From Lepiota brunneoincarnata (lineage: Eukaryota > Basidiomycota > Agaricomycetes > Agaricales > Agaricaceae), in contig JAEBUN010000063.1 of NCBI GenBank assembly GCA_023014365.1, positions 62,001 through 126,000 on the forward strand: a stretch of DNA of 64,000 nt, in the 5' to 3' direction. Numbering within the stretch: the first letter of the stretch is position 1; the number at the start of each line of letters is the position of its first letter. Below, one piece after another: positions 44,855-53,960 of the stretch. Both the position numbers and the translations under genes were made by a program. The notes beneath the pieces are model-generated. The model did not search any database and was not told the DNA's origin. It worked only from the letters and a program-made list of their open reading frames with translations.

Positions 44855-46232
44855 ATGAAATCAACCTCCCTCTTATCATTCCTTCTCCTCTCAATTTCTT
44901 TCGTTCATACTGCCCCTGTTCCGGCCGCCAAGCGTGCCTGCTCAGCTACGAATGGTAGGCTAAGGCTTTCAGTCATTTCTCCATTTATTTATTAATATAT
45001 ATTATTCTGGGCCAGGTGCCTGCCACATTTCTCGCGCCATTCGTGTCGACTCTGGCGCTCTGATCAAGAGACAATTTGATGATTTCGGTGGCGATAGCGG
45101 TGATTTTGGCGAGGACTTCGGAGGCGACACTGGCGGCGACTCTGGTGATGACTTTGGAGGCGACACTGGCGGCGACTTTAGTAGTAGCGATCTTGGTGGC
45201 GACACCGGTGATGATTTCGGAGATGATGCTGAAGGTGACCCAACTTTCGACGATACCTTCGAGGGGGATGGGGGATTCGATGATTCCAGCTCCGGCGATT
45301 TCGATGATTCGGCTCTGGATACAACTGATCCGGACTTCGATGATTCCACTTCCACAGACCCTTCCCTCGATACCTTCGACCCAAACGCGGACGATACCTT
45401 CGGTGATACCTCTGGACTTGATGGCGGGACAACAGACGACGTTGAAGGTCTAGATGAAACCACAGACGACTCTACCGAGGATACCACCGAAGACGATTCT
45501 ACAGGGGACGATGGCAGTATAGATGATACGGATTCGACAGACAACACCACAGCAGACGATGATAGCAATGACGATACAACAGCCGCTAATCCCTCCTCTG
45601 CAGATGACACTGCGAATTCAAAGGCAGCCTCCCCAACGAAAGCCGCTCCCCCCGCTAAAGCTCCTCCTGCCCAAGCCGCCCCCCCTGCCAAAGCTCCCCC
45701 TGCCAAAGCTGCTCCCCCTACAGGGGCTGCTGGGGCTACCTGCCCACCTGCTATCAATGATGCCACTGTCAACTTGATCAAAGACTTCGAGGGCTTCGTC
45801 GCAAGCCCGGCCCCTGACCCAATTGGTCTCCCTACCGTTGGTTTCGGGCACAAGTGCGAGAAGGCTGGCTGCTCTGAAGTGCCATTCTCCTTCCCCCTCT
45901 CACAGGCCACGGCCGCTCAGCTTCTCCAGAACGACGTTAAGACGTTTACGAAATGCGTGAACGATTTCGTGAGCCCAAATGTGAAGCTCAATGATAATCA
46001 GTTTGGCGCTCTGACTTCATTCGCCTTCAACCTTGGATGCGGTAACCTTAAATCATCCACTTTGTTGAAGCGACTGAACGCTGGGGAAGATCCCAACACC
46101 GTTGCCGCTCAGGAGATCCCGAAATTCAATAAGGCTGGTGGAAAAGTTTTGGCCGGCTTAACCAGACGAAGAAACGCTGAGGTTGGATTGTTCAAGACGG
46201 CCTCGAGCACGGTTGCACATCCATGCAATTAG
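44855..46232 (+). CDS. secreted GH24 (phage-type) lysozyme with Asp-rich insert
   Basis: Two exons (44855-44954, 45016-46232; 438 aa). A signal peptide (LLSFLLLSISFVHTAPVPA) is followed by KR, a likely Kex2 site. Residues about 55-245 are an Asp/Gly/Ser/Thr-rich low-complexity region, then a Pro/Ala/Lys linker (PPAKAPPAQAAPPAK). The C-terminal 155 residues are a GH24 domain: LIKDFEGFVASPAPDPIGLP (catalytic Glu in DFEGF), TVGFGH, the T4-type helix LNDNQFGALTSFAFNLGCG and RRNAEVGLF. GH24 muramidases cleave bacterial peptidoglycan. In fungi they are taken to be of bacterial or phage origin. A secreted antibacterial role is probable. The acidic insert is unusual in length. Confidence 0.92.
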
Positions 46233-46865
46233 ATGGACTTTTTTTCTGCAAAAGGACTTGATTATTGTAATTTTACTTTATTACTGACTGTGTGTTAGTG
46301 GAGCTTAATGCGTCACTTGGTCGTGTAAAGACGTAGGACAATACAAAGGCACTTTTGTGTCGTTCGTACGCTGAGTACGTGAGGAGCCTGATCATAGGTT
46401 ATTATCCCGTATAGCCTAAGCGCAGTTCTGTCTGGGCTCATATCAGTTCACCCTTCTCGATGAAAAGTGTGAGCCTTGTTAATGAGATTGGAACGACCCT
46501 CCAAGGAGTCTCGGTCACTCAACGGTTGTACCTGATGAAAGCAAGGCGGCCCCCTAAAGTTGGAGTACATTCTACGAACCGTTCGGGTCCTCGCCCGACA
46601 GGGGCGGGGACAAATCTCGTCACGAAAGAGAAGCGAACAAGTTTTCTCCCCATATTGATGCTTGAAATATGTTCTGGTTGTGGCTATGACCCGCTGACTC
46701 CTCAAGCATGCGGTCGCCGAAATTCTTGAATTATAATCTTGGTTTCTTTACCCATGCAATAATTCCCCCATCAGCGTGTGTTGCGACGGGGTACCGAGCT
46801 TCTGAGAGTGTCCAACAGGTATAAAGCTCTGTGATTAGCCTTAGTAATCCTGCGACCTATCCGAA
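46233..46865. other. no gene recognised
   Basis: 3' region of the lysozyme gene and upstream region of the next gene. Short frames only. Confidence 0.45.
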
Positions 46866-47706
46866 ATGTGGGTTTTACCAGCTCTCCTATTGGGATTTAT
46901 TACAGCTCCTGTCCTTGCGATTAACGAGTACACTCTGATCGGTCAGTCTTCTGGCCTGCGCAGACTCTCTTTCTGACTTTTGGCTCACGAAGGAAATGTG
47001 CCCAAGCCCGCAACTTGCGGCAATTCAGGTATCTTACCAGCAGGCGGATGGATTGCAAACAAACGATGTGGCTATGTCATGGGCACCGCTGTAGCTGGCC
47101 GGCGTTTCGATGTCGAGTCCACTGATGGAACCAACTATCACTACGGCCGCTATCGAGGCACAGGAGGCAACTTCTGTACTTGGTTGATTCCATCGGTCAG
47201 TCGGTGGTATGACAGGAGCGTAATAAGTTATTGACGAATGACATCGCGGCCTAGGCTTTAAATTTGAATACTCAAGTGTCTGGAATACCGTCTTCCTGCT
47301 CTTCTGCGACGGCTGCAGCAATGTGTGATCGCAACCATTTCGGACACGACTTCGACTCGCCTCCTCACCAGGGGGACGGTGCCATTGTAGTTCCTGTCAA
47401 TCTCGCCGGATGCCCGGGCTTCTACAATTACTTCATCGTAAGTCACTTGCGGTTCAGCACGGGAAAAATACTCACTACTTGTAGGATTCGAATTTCCAGA
47501 CAGGAGTATTCCAAGATCCTGTACCCTTTAATATGGCGGCAACAACTGGTGGAGGGTATCGTTACACTACTCGTGATGGGGTAGCAAGCATGGTCAGGGC
47601 CACTGTTGCAGAATATGGTCAGGTCATCTGGTTCTTCGTCCCTCGATCTTGCATTACTGGGCAGCTGCCAGCTGTGCTCAATAACGACGGAGGAGATGGG
47701 TGCTGA
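46866..47706 (+). CDS. small secreted protein, unknown function
   Basis: Four exons (46866-46941, 46993-47195, 47255-47437, 47485-47706) all join in frame to 227 aa. The N-terminus MWVLPALLLGFITAPVLA is a clear signal peptide. The mature part has Cys residues at ATCGNS, NKRCGY, NFCTW, SSCSS, AMCDR, AGCPG, RSCIT and GDGC-stop, spaced as in disulfide-bonded secreted proteins. I do not recognise a named domain. Neighbouring a secreted lysozyme, it may be part of the extracellular interaction repertoire, but nothing here proves a role. Confidence 0.75.
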
Positions 47707-47787
47707 AGGTCCTTTTTCCCGGTATATCGGTTGAAATCGGAGCTTCTATTGTGTACATACTTACTGAGATATATTCATATGGAAATG

Positions 47788-49099
47788 TTATGACTGTGTA
47801 CCGTGTTGAGGATTCCCTTCCCTGGCCTCTGCCATGTGCTCTCCTAACTTCCTAGCAATCTCACCCGCATCGTTCCCACTGAACATGACATTCAGGTTCG
47901 AGAGTGTGAGATTTGCGTCGTTGGCCGCTCTCGTGAGCATCTTTTCCTCGAACTCCTTTAGCGCAGTTTGCCAGTCTACCTTCCGCTCCACATGCAAGCG
48001 AATGGCATGAGAGAGTTCAAAAGCATCTGCCAATGCTAGGTTGACACCGACACCCGCGAAGGGGGTCATGAGGTGTGCGGCATCGCCAATCACTGTTACA
48101 CTGCAAAAATAGACATTATAAGCCCAAAGATGGCATGGAGTGTATCCAGGACCGTACCCAGGGCGCGTAGGCCAGCTCATTTCGGGAGGGAGCATGTACA
48201 ATGGACGGACAATGAGATGATCGTCGCTTTGGAAGAGTAGCTGTTTTCCTAGTGGGTCCCAGTCGCTGTACATCATCTCGATCAGCTCTTGCCTCGACCT
48301 CTTGTCATCCTGCCAATTTATTATACATGTTGTCGACCAATCCTCTGGGACACGGACCATGGCATATGTCCTAATAGACTGGTCCCCGTTTCTTTGGCTC
48401 AAAAGTCCATTGCTGTCGCCAAGCTGGAAGCAGGAGCCACTGCCAACACGCCGGGACAAGTCAGGGTAGTTGAACTCAACATTGTCGATTCGAGCCTCAA
48501 CACAAGTGATGCCGGAGTAAAATGGCTTCGCATCTATAAGGAGACTCCTCACCCGACGTCCGCGCCCACGACCAAATCCAAGTCCTTTTCCACGCCACCA
48601 TCCTCGAACACAATCTCGAACTTGGGGCTATTGCTCGCCGATCCAGAGCTTTCCAAGACACCAATCACCTTCTTCCCCCACGTAATTGTCCCTCCTTCCA
48701 ACGAGCCCAACAAAATCGCCCGCAGGGCGTTTCTGTCGATCTCTGGCCGCTGATCAGGTTCCTCTGACCCGTCATCTTCGAAGACCGCCACCCCATGTTT
48801 GTCGAAGATTTTGAGCGCTGCCCCCTCCTTTCTTGCATGTTTTTGGAAAGCGGGGTAGAGACCAGCTTCTTTCAAAGCTCTCTGTCCCGTGCTTTGATGA
48901 ATATCGAGCGTGCCGCCTTGAGAACGGCTTCCGCGAGACTCATCGAGCTCGTAGAGGGTGTAGGGTATTCTCTGCACCTGGAGAAGCCGGGCAAGGGTAA
49001 GGCCGCCAGGGCCGCCTGTGTAAACAATTTTCGGCGATGATTTGGCAATGTAAAATTTCATTACTTACCACCAATAATTGCGATCCTCGGCAAGGTCAT
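47788..49099 (-). pseudogene. FAD-dependent monooxygenase (TetX/aromatic hydroxylase type), frameshifted
   Basis: Exon 1 (49099-49069) and exon 2 (from 49015) join to MTLPRIAIIGGGPGGLTLAR, the GxGxxG dinucleotide fold. RPEIDRNALRAILL (the R-x-x-L region) and VVGAD (the DG motif region) follow. At about 48550 the normal GADGxWSxVR is shortened to GADVG and the frame changes by one; the next frame resumes at VRSLL. After a 57-nt intron (48157-48101) the second FAD motif VTVIGDAAHLMTPFAGVGVN is intact, and the ORF ends at 47788. Only this small deletion prevents a normal protein of about 400 aa. An assembly error is possible. Confidence 0.75.
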
Positions 49100-49427
49100 G
49101 GCAAGGCCTGAGGCCGTGAGTTTGAGGGTTTTTAATATTTATCTAGACCATATGACTTGCTGAACTTGATGAGAACGCTCGGTGCCACGCAATCATAACG
49201 GCAGCTCCGTTGCAGTAAAGAATAGCCTCAGGGCCTGGAATAGTTTCAGCGGTGATTGATACAGCCCCTGGGAAGATATGTTGGGTGAGGCTGGATGTGT
49301 CGATGCACAGCATGCTCTGAGTGGTTGTGTTTGTTTGTTCCCGATTAGATAATGTGAGCGCTTGTGCGAGGCCGGGGATTGCTGAAGTAGCGAGAAGCCT
49401 GGAAAATGGCGCTCATGTTGCCCTACA

Positions 49428-50705
49428 ATGTTCGATGACCTACCTCCATTGCTTGAGCCTGCGGCCCCGGGTGGGGACATGTTTGGTGCTTTCCCTGGCT
49501 ACAGGAGGCCACAGGCACCAATGAATGGCCCATGGTCGCCCGTCTATGACCCACCCCCTCAATGGCTCCAGCAATCTCATCCATCCGCTCCGGCGTGGCT
49601 CAGCCCAGCCGGTTACCCAACGCACTCGCACTCCAATTCCTGGGCTGCTGGGTCAACCCCATTTCATCGCCCCACAGAGCTTAGCCCTTGGAGCCAACCC
49701 GTGGGGCCACCGCCTTGGTCGACAAACGACGCTACAAACCCAGCTGATTCCGCCTTCAGTCAACCCATCACGCAGGGTTTCTTCGGGGCCAACAAGGTCA
49801 ACAACCGGCCATGGGGCGGCGTAATTCGTACAACCTCAGCGCACGCCACACCTCATACTGCCGTGGATCCATGGTCGACACCAGCCCACCAACCCTGGGA
49901 TATAATGCGACCTAAGTCCGCTGGTCCGGACTGGGGAGGACGCGCCACCCCACATACACCGCAAATAGGCGTACCTGCACACCTCATGCCCGACATTTAT
50001 GATGAAAAGAACCTAGCCAGGAGACCGAGAGATTGGAGATCCAACTACAACCCCCGCGCTACTTTTCTTTCGTCCCTCCCGTCATTGCCTTCCATCCTCA
50101 AGGCCCAATCCGACGTTCACGGTATACCCATCTATTGCTGTACATCCGCAGCCGCTGACTTGACCACCAACACAGACTATTCCGACCCGATCAAACGACG
50201 TGTGAACCAACTTCTCCAGTATCATCCCTCTCGACCACCCATCTTCCATGATCTTCGCCTCGATCCCATCAATCCTTCTACTCCAATCCTACACGCGTCC
50301 TCGTCCCACAGTCGACATCCATTTAATCAAATCGACCTCGCACAGCTCGCAACGACGCCCCCTGCTATGACTCTCCGGCTCTTCCATCCCCGTTTGCCTT
50401 GGTATATAGACGTCCAACAAACCCAGAGCAACGGAATCACAGTCATTGACATTCTTACCCAAATTTACGCAGCCTTGCATACACAGATCATGCAACGGCA
50501 CTACTGGAACGAAGTGCTCACCACAGATGATCGTGGAGAGATCGCAAACGCATTCCATAAGCGAGTGCGGTTAACGGGCGGCGCGAAAGAGGTGGTTGAC
50601 CGCGGAGTCTTATGGATCGATTTTTTGGGTGAGGATCTCGTCTTTGAGGGTCTCGCAAGGACTAGAGGTGGGTTGTGGGAGATTAAAACAAGGAGAGGAT
50701 CATAA
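49428..50705 (+). CDS. DUF6699-like Pro/Trp-rich protein
   Basis: ATG at 49428, stop at 50705. A 54-nt in-frame intron is probable (50122-50175, GTATAC...ACACAG), which would restore QSDVHDYSDPIKRR and give 407 aa. The first half is Pro, Ser, His and Trp-rich (PPPQWLQQSHPSAPAW, HQPWD) and probably disordered. The second half has a compact domain: IHP-like FHDLRLDP, PPAMTLRLFHPRLPWYIDV, GITVIDILTQIYAALH, and a C-terminal DFLGEDLVFEGLARTRGGLW. This is the pattern of the DUF6699 family found in many agaricomycetes. Function is unknown. Confidence 0.78.
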   Translation: MFDDLPPLLEPAAPGGDMFGAFPGYRRPQAPMNGPWSPVYDPPPQWLQQSHPSAPAWLSPAGYPTHSHSNSWAAGSTPFHRPTELSPWSQPVGPPPWSTNDATNPADSAFSQPITQGFFGANKVNNRPWGGVIRTTSAHATPHTAVDPWSTPAHQPWDIMRPKSAGPDWGGRATPHTPQIGVPAHLMPDIYDEKNLARRPRDWRSNYNPRATFLSSLPSLPSILKAQSDVHGIPIYCCTSAAADLTTNTDYSDPIKRRVNQLLQYHPSRPPIFHDLRLDPINPSTPILHASSSHSRHPFNQIDLAQLATTPPAMTLRLFHPRLPWYIDVQQTQSNGITVIDILTQIYAALHTQIMQRHYWNEVLTTDDRGEIANAFHKRVRLTGGAKEVVDRGVLWIDFLGEDLVFEGLARTRGGLWEIKTRRGS

Positions 50706-51977
50706 GGTGGATAGGGCGCTTTATATTGCTTCATGTACAACATGCTGTTATCCCTCGCGCGGCTCATACCCGGCCGATGTATCTTTTATCCATAAATATC
50801 CGCTATCAACTTTTCACTGTAAATGGGGGTCTGCGCGATGAAGAATTGATTACCAGGTTTACAATACTCATTGCGACGGACCTGTTAAGCGCCTATAGAA
50901 TGAACGTGACCCAGAATTTCCCATACCAAGTCTTTTTCCGACCACGATGGCTGAATCGTCCGACGGTATGTAAACAGCTTAGAACCTTGTCCAGTAACTG
51001 AAACATCGTTTTGACGCGTAGTTTTGGTGTATATTACTATTGTACTAGCATCAATTGGGGCTGGATACTTTGCCGGAACAAAGTCTCGGTCAAATCATAC
51101 CCCAATAGTAGAAGGCTTTTCGGAGAGCACCGGCTTACATAGGGTCCCTGAGGGGAATTATTGTAAGATGGTATGCAACTGGATTTTATTGCACAATGTG
51201 GTCGTTGTCCTGATAGGAGAACTAGGTTCTGGTTGTCCGGACTGACCTTGGAATGACGACTGGAAAGATTGCTGCCCAGTGCGTCGACCTATTTCTGTGG
51301 AGTAGGATAACTAATGCCCAAAGTGCCGGTTAGATGCTCGTAAGATTTTCTCTTCATCTCCATCTCCAATCCAATCCATAGTGTTGAGCTAGACACGCGA
51401 CATTGGCATGCTACAAGACGTTACAAGCAACAAATCCAGCGGTATGTTCATCGGTCCGTCCTCGCTATCAATTCTCAATATCCGATACCATCGCAGCTCC
51501 TACGACAATGGGAACGTGCAGGGTTCGTTGACTGTTCATGGTCACACTTAGCTCACGTTGAGTTATTACCTTCATTCGCAGGCAAATCAAAATCGCCCTC
51601 CGCTGTTCTTCCGAAGACGAATTATTGCGGCTCCAGAACCAAGCGATGGGCCTAAACCTGTGTGCGCGTTCCATTCAAGATGCGTGAGTTCTTTCACTCT
51701 ATGCTTTACATCCAGCCTCAGGAACACGGGCCAGTGGAAGGACGCAGATTGCAGCCGGGTCGAGAACGGTTCTCGGTATTGTGGGTACGTCGCTTGAGTT
51801 GCTCTGGCAGACGATTGACCTTTGATCCCTCCTCTCACAGGGCCAAGTCGCCTTATAAATAAAATTACGGGAGCACTCCGCTTGTTGTAATGGAAAAATT
51901 AGTTGTCCATACTCACGCGATTTATTCTAGTTATGAGATGTGTTTGGGCCTTCTAAAATCATTTATTTGACAGCTGA
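50706..51977. other. last stretch before the subtelomeric array, no gene recognised
   Basis: AT-rich DNA with several short frames and no motifs. The boundary to the telomeric retroelement array is sharp at about 51978, where GGTTAGGGG appears. Confidence 0.5.
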
Positions 51978-51986
51978 GGTTAGGGG
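51978..51986 (+). repeat. first interstitial telomere-repeat remnant
   Basis: GGTTAGGGG marks the junction between unique DNA and the first retroelement fragment. It is likely what remains of an old chromosome end onto which the first element was added. Confidence 0.6.
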
Positions 51987-52256
51987 AGGGGGGACTATAA
52001 CACGAGTCGCGACGGTGGGGCGCAACGGGTTGTTGGGGTTTCCAACTACCCACCCATTTCGTCTTATAAAGACTCATCAGGCGCATGATATCTGTCAGAT
52101 ACCTGCTGTCCAATCGATTGTCGCCGATAGCAATCGATTGCGATTTTGATCGATAGATCAAAATCCGCGGAACGTATTTATAATCCCCCTGTTAATAACA
52201 GGTGAAAATAGGATTAAAAACTTAACTTCAAGTTTCAAACTTACTGCGCTGACTTA
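51987..52256 (-). mobile_element. terminal PLE family A, fragment A1 (3' end only)
   Basis: This carries the family A 3' terminus (the complement of ACACGAGTCGCGACGG) and its hammerhead, then about 170 bp shared with A2 and D (ATACCTGC.GTCCAATCGAT, GATCGATAGATCAAAATCCGC in D). It stops near GCGCTGACTTAG, where A2 and D continue. A 5'-truncated copy without coding sequence. Confidence 0.75.
52020..52084 (-). ncRNA. hammerhead ribozyme, type I (A1)
   Basis: On the minus strand: GCGC stem I strand, core CTGATGAG (52080-52073), stem II GTCTT-TAT-AAGAC, core GAAA (52060-52057), stem III TGGGT.../ACCCG (one G-U pair), U16.1 and U17, predicted cleavage, then the second GCGC strand. All invariant core bases are present. 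Confidence 0.88.
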
Positions 52257-52260
52257 GATG

Positions 52261-52294
52261 CGAAATATACGACTGAGCCGGTGGACTTGGGCGC
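52261..52294 (-). mobile_element. terminal PLE family B, 34-bp fragment B1 ending at the ribozyme cleavage site
   Basis: This matches the 3' end of B3 (AATATACGACTGAGCCGG, then ACTTGGGCGC). After GGGCGC, where B3 continues AACGGGG into the hammerhead, B1 goes directly into TTAGGGTAGG. That position is exactly the predicted self-cleavage site. Confidence 0.75.
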
Positions 52295-52304
52295 TTAGGG
52301 TAGG

Positions 52305-52873
52305 AGGAAATATACGACGGCGAGCGTGGACGGGCGCAACGGGGTCGTTAGTATTAAACGATCCCACCCGTTTCGTCTTATAAAGACTCGTCAGGCGCAC
52401 GATTAGTCCACAGACTCTTACCTGCCCGACCAATCGGAAGACTTACACTTATCTTACCGATCGGGAAGCACAGTGGCTGTGCATTCCGCGGAACACTTAA
52501 TAATTAAAGTTATAACTCACTTATTTCACCGAGGGAAAAGTCACGTGCCCAAGAAATCACGTGGAGAAAATCACGTGACCGTGGGAAGAAACATCGGGCG
52601 ACTGACTCCGATGGAATCGGACTTCTCACGGGGTCGGGCTTACCTCAGCACACAGGTCCGAGTGCCTCCCAAAAGACTTACAGATCCGCCCTAACCGGGG
52701 TTCTCACGCTACCGTAGGAAATCGCACATGACTCCGGGCCGACAGGTCCGGGTGAGTTATTAATAGGACATGACGTACCTATTAGCGCACACATACCAAA
52801 GTGGTTGATCTTCGCACGGTCCTAAAGAGGAAGCCCCTTCCTACGCCACCCCGAGCGAGCGCAAAATACGGGC
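52305..52873 (-). mobile_element. terminal PLE family B, non-coding copy B2
   Basis: The 3' terminus AGGAAATATACGAC (as + strand) is followed by a hammerhead, a CACGTG cluster (52541-52577) and blocks shared with B3: CCCACGGGGTCGG, CTTACCTCAGC, CACAGGTCCGAGTGCCTCCC, TAGGACATGACGTACC, GGAAGCCCCTTCCTACGCC. It ends in CGGTTAGGTTTCGGTTAGGG. No open reading frame. The 3' subterminal 30 bp differ from those of B1 and B3. Confidence 0.7.
52334..52398 (-). ncRNA. hammerhead ribozyme, type I (B2)
   Basis: Minus strand: GCGC, CTGACGAG (position 7 is free in the hammerhead consensus), stem II GTCTT-TAT-AAGAC, GAAA, stem III ACGGG.../CCCCGT-type pairing with a longer variable loop, GTT and cleavage, GCGC. 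Core fully conserved. Confidence 0.86.
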
Positions 52874-52894
52874 TCGGTTAGGTTTCGGTTAGGG
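52874..52894 (+). repeat. degenerate telomeric tract between B2 and A2
   Basis: CGGTTAGGTTTCGGTTAGGG separates two elements. The same string begins the tract to the right of B3 (56931). Confidence 0.65.
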
Positions 52895-52929
52895 AAGGGG
52901 GAGCTCAAATACACGAGTCGCGACGGAGG

Positions 52930-52994
52930 GCGCAACGGGTTGTTGGGGTTTCCAACTACCCACCCGTTTCGTCTTATAAAGACTCATCAGGCGC
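52930..52994 (-). ncRNA. hammerhead ribozyme, type I (A2)
   Basis: GCGC / CTGATGAG / GTCTT-TAT-AAGAC / GAAA / ACGGGT...ACCCGT / U17 / GCGC on the minus strand. The distal part of stem III, GTTGG/CCAAC, closes a small loop. Identical in core to A1. Confidence 0.9.
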
Positions 52995-53430
52995 ACGATA
53001 TCCGTCAGATACCTGCCGTCCAATCGATTGTCGCCGATAGCGATCGACTGCGATCGGTTACTTACGTAACGCGATCCGCGGAACGTGTATGTAATCCCCC
53101 CATCAAATGGGTGAAAATAGATTAAATACTTATCGTCGAGTTTCAAAACCGTCGCCGTGCTGACTTTGGCGCGCGCTTACGCCTGAGAAAAGTCACGTGA
53201 TCGTGCGACCGGTCACGTGCCATCGGGCTATGTTACCCGACGACGGAACAATCCGGGCCGGGGTAGGGCCGTCACGTGACAACGCAACAAGGTGCACTTT
53301 CGCACGGGGTCCAAGCGTGGGAGACTTGTGAAACCCGGCACCGGGGACATGAATACCCGGTGGCGGTGTACTTACCTTAGGTGGCTTTCCTTCCCACGGG
53401 TCTACTAGAGTACGCCCCGCCCGACCGGGA

Positions 53431-53462
53431 CGGTTAGGTCCGGGTTAGGTCAGGGTTAGGGG
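53431..53462 (+). repeat. telomere-like tract inside A2
   Basis: CGGTTAGGTCCGGGTTAGG followed by TCAGGGTTAGGGG. The equivalent tract occurs at the same place in D (62221-62252), so it belongs to the element and is not a junction. Confidence 0.7.
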
Positions 53463-53960
53463 TGAGCTTAGTATTAGTAAGCCGCACTCGTTGGGAAGGT
53501 AAGGTAGTACTTACCGCAAAGAACGTTCCGCACGGCATATAACCGGCGAAAGAGCGAGTTAACCGCCACCAGGGGGAGAACTTGCGTTGTTTACCGCTTG
53601 ACGCGAGAGCTACTTTCCGAGAGACTTAGGAAGGAGGCATAACCGCCCCCCCAGACGTGGTTCCGGGTTACGCCGCACCATCACACCCAAACCGATAAAA
53701 GGCCACCTATTTAAAAACCTGTTTTCGCGTGCTGCGATCGAAGCGCAGGTCGTGCAACCCCGAAGTCTTCTAACAACGGGGTCCCAGGAAGGTTACTCAA
53801 GATCAGCAAATATGGGCCGGCCGACATACGGGAATCACCCCGCAGAGGTCGGTACCCGAACGCCCAGGGATTTCCCCATTTGGGCGCCGACTTGGTACCA
53901 GTCGCCGCAGCTAGGTTGTGCGGACAACTACGGCTGGCATGGTATACCACGTAAGCCATA

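Noticed and set aside
45060..45600. short-period repeat in the lysozyme gene as a possible CRISPR or minisatellite
   Set aside because: The repetition comes from Asp/Gly codons in one open frame with irregular spacing; it is coding low complexity.
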